A stretch of DNA of 8,086 bases from Thiolapillus brandeum (GTDB lineage: Bacteria; Pseudomonadota; Gammaproteobacteria; Chromatiales; Chromatiaceae): the NCBI GenBank assembly GCA_011051425.1, contig DRLF01000265.1, positions 1 to 8,086 on the forward strand, given 5' to 3'. Below the pieces are notes generated by a model, which was given only the letters and a program-made list of their open reading frames with translations, ran no database searches and was not told the DNA's origin. The stretch's first letter is position 1. Every line of letters starts with the position of its first letter. Positions 6,821-8,086 of the stretch are shown here, in pieces. The translations under genes were made by a program, and so were the position numbers.

Positions 6821-7922
6821 TGAACTCACCGTTACCATGCTGCCCGCCAAGGAAGGCGATTGCATTCATGTGGCCTGGGGCGCTGCTCCGGAGCAGAAGC
6901 ACCTGCTTATCGACGCCGGTCGCCAGTGGACCTGGAAACATGCGCTGAAACCCTATCTGCAGGAAAAGGGGATAACCCGGCTGGAACTGCTGGTGGTCTC
7001 CCACGTGGACCGTGATCACATTGATGGCGTACTGGCATTGATCAGGGACCCGGAACTGGATCTGGAAGTGAAAGAGATCTGGTTCAATACCTGGGATCAC
7101 CTGCTAGGAGAAAGCGTGTCTTCGCTGGAAGAAGATGACGCTATCGAACACTTCGGCGCGAAGATGGGAGAAGAGCTCGGCCCGCAAATTCTCAGAAGGC
7201 GCTGGCCCTGGAACAGGCGTTTCGCGGGAAGGGCAGTGGAACTGTCCGATACGCTGGCAGACAACCGCTTTGTGCTGGATGAACTTTGCCTGACCCTGCT
7301 TTCCCCGGATCGAGCCAGGCTGGAAGCATTGCAACCCGTCTGGAAAAAGGAATGCCGCAAAGCGGGGCTGACTCCCGGTGCCAGGCTCGAAGACTATGTG
7401 CCGGAAGAGGACGACGGGCTGGAATCCTTCGGGCAGCCCGGTGTCGATGAGTTGGCTTCAGAGCCGTTTCAGGAGGATGGCTCCGCCCCCAACGGCACCA
7501 GCATCGCCTTTGTGCTGGAATACGGCGATGCCAGGGTGCTGCTGGCGGCTGATGCCCACGCGGACCTGCTGGTACAGGGGCTGAAAGCGCTGGGAGCAAC
7601 GCCGGAACAGCCATTGCGTCTGGATGCCTTCAAGATTCCCCATCACGGCAGCAAATACAATGTTTCGAAGGAGTTGCTGGCTTTGACCGACTGCAGGCAT
7701 TACCTCGTTTCCACCAATGGCAACTATTTCCATCATCCCGATCAGGTGGCCATCGCCAGGCTGGTCAAGTACGGTTCCGAAGCGGCCGAACTGGATTTCA
7801 ACTACAGGAGCGACAGCAATGCGTTGTGGGAAAACCGGCACTGGCAGCATCAGTACGGCTATTCCACCCGCTATCCCGGCAGCGGTGAAGATGGTTGGTT
7901 GAGTCTGAGTTTCAGACGTTAA
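6813..7922 (+). CDS. ComEC-like metallo-beta-lactamase-fold hydrolase
   Basis: This is a soluble metallo-hydrolase of 369 residues related to the C-terminal MBL domain of ComEC/Rec2, without the channel domain. Motifs in order are: AKEGDCIHV (12-20), like the ComEC G-x-GD strand; LLIDAG (31-36); the metal motif SHVDRDHIDG (63-72; ligands H64, D66, D68, H69); NGTSIAFVLEYGD (227-239); LLAADAH (243-249; D247); and PHHGSKYN (276-283; H277/H278) followed by FHHPD (306-310). A long insertion of about 130 residues (91-225), acidic near its end, separates the metal motif from the NGTS strand. ComEC-type MBL domains degrade DNA or nucleotides, so nuclease or nucleotide phosphodiesterase activity is the best guess. 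The start ATG 6813 has GGAG (6802-6805) at 7 bp and overlaps the preceding gene by 8 bp. An upstream in-frame extension to 6762 is less likely. It is the last gene of the overlapping set. Confidence 0.9.
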   Translation: MADELTVTMLPAKEGDCIHVAWGAAPEQKHLLIDAGRQWTWKHALKPYLQEKGITRLELLVVSHVDRDHIDGVLALIRDPELDLEVKEIWFNTWDHLLGESVSSLEEDDAIEHFGAKMGEELGPQILRRRWPWNRRFAGRAVELSDTLADNRFVLDELCLTLLSPDRARLEALQPVWKKECRKAGLTPGARLEDYVPEEDDGLESFGQPGVDELASEPFQEDGSAPNGTSIAFVLEYGDARVLLAADAHADLLVQGLKALGATPEQPLRLDAFKIPHHGSKYNVSKELLALTDCRHYLVSTNGNYFHHPDQVAIARLVKYGSEAAELDFNYRSDSNALWENRHWQHQYGYSTRYPGSGEDGWLSLSFRR

Positions 7923-7963
7923 TGTGGAAGTAAGCCTAAGTTATAGATTTTGCAGGACTCTGG

Positions 7964-8086
7964 ATGACGCAGCTTCGCGCCATGATCGTAGATACTCTGT
8001 TTCCAGTCAACGTTTATTACTACTTGAGCCATAAAATATTTGAATCAAGTGCCGGCCCTCTGATAGAAACGAGTGCCATCGAAGTC
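7964..8086 (+). CDS. Possible start of an unidentified gene (3' end outside window)
   Basis: An ATG with AGGA (7954-7957) 6 bp upstream opens a frame that stays open for 41 codons to the right edge, beginning MTQLRAMIVDTLFPVN. It resembles nothing I know; a second in-frame ATG lies at 7982. It follows the MBL stop by 41 bp with no intrinsic terminator in between, so it may be a further member of the transcript or a separate gene. Local GC is clearly lower than in the genes to the left. Coding status rests only on the open frame and the ribosome site. Confidence 0.45.
   Translation, partial: MTQLRAMIVDTLFPVNVYYYLSHKIFESSAGPLIETSAIEV

Noticed and set aside
5396..6865. 489-codon minus-strand frame opposite the 462-residue gene
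   Set aside because: The plus strand has the ATGA junction, the GGAGG site and overlapping neighbours in the same direction; the antisense product is Gln/Gly/His-rich like the other shadows.

Overview
The window looks like a chromosomal stretch from a gammaproteobacterium of moderately high GC. The basis is the divergent ypjD/ffh pair, which matches the order in Escherichia coli and relatives, with close resemblance of the YpjD-type protein to the E. coli one, and a tRNA-Arg(CCU) gene with encoded CCA. Genus cannot be told from this sequence alone.

Left third (1-2581), housekeeping. It holds the last codons of an unidentified plus-strand gene, a minus-strand tRNA-Arg(CCU) with a consensus -10 box, the minus-strand ypjD (CcsA/HemX-like inner-membrane protein), and ffh on the plus strand (the protein part of the signal recognition particle), with a TATAAT box in the ypjD-ffh gap.

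Right two thirds (2582-7922), accessory. In many gammaproteobacteria ffh is followed directly by rpsP-rimM-trmD-rplS. Here it is followed by five same-strand genes: a two-CBS-domain protein, then a patatin-like phospholipase, a caspase-like (C14, His-Cys) protease with a beta-rich C-terminal tail, an unrecognised 462-residue protein with a beta-rich N-terminus and helical C-terminus, and a ComEC-like metallo-beta-lactamase-fold hydrolase. The last four overlap by 8, 4 and 8 bp, so they are almost certainly cotranscribed and translationally coupled. The CBS gene lies 26 bp upstream and may belong to the same transcript.

Working hypothesis (inference): lipase + caspase-like protease + unknown adaptor or sensor + MBL hydrolase form one regulated toxic or conflict system. 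The protease and lipase would be latent killing or processing enzymes, the 462-residue protein a partner or substrate, and the MBL protein a nuclease or nucleotide hydrolase. No CD-NTase, STAND ATPase, TIR, gasdermin-like or reverse transcriptase gene is visible in the window. The caspase C-terminal tail and the N-terminus of the next protein share a G-x-Y beta-sandwich-like pattern, which hints at a common binding module.

Right edge (7923-8086). GC drops to about 43% by hand count. A possible gene starts at 7964 and runs off the window; its product is unrecognised.
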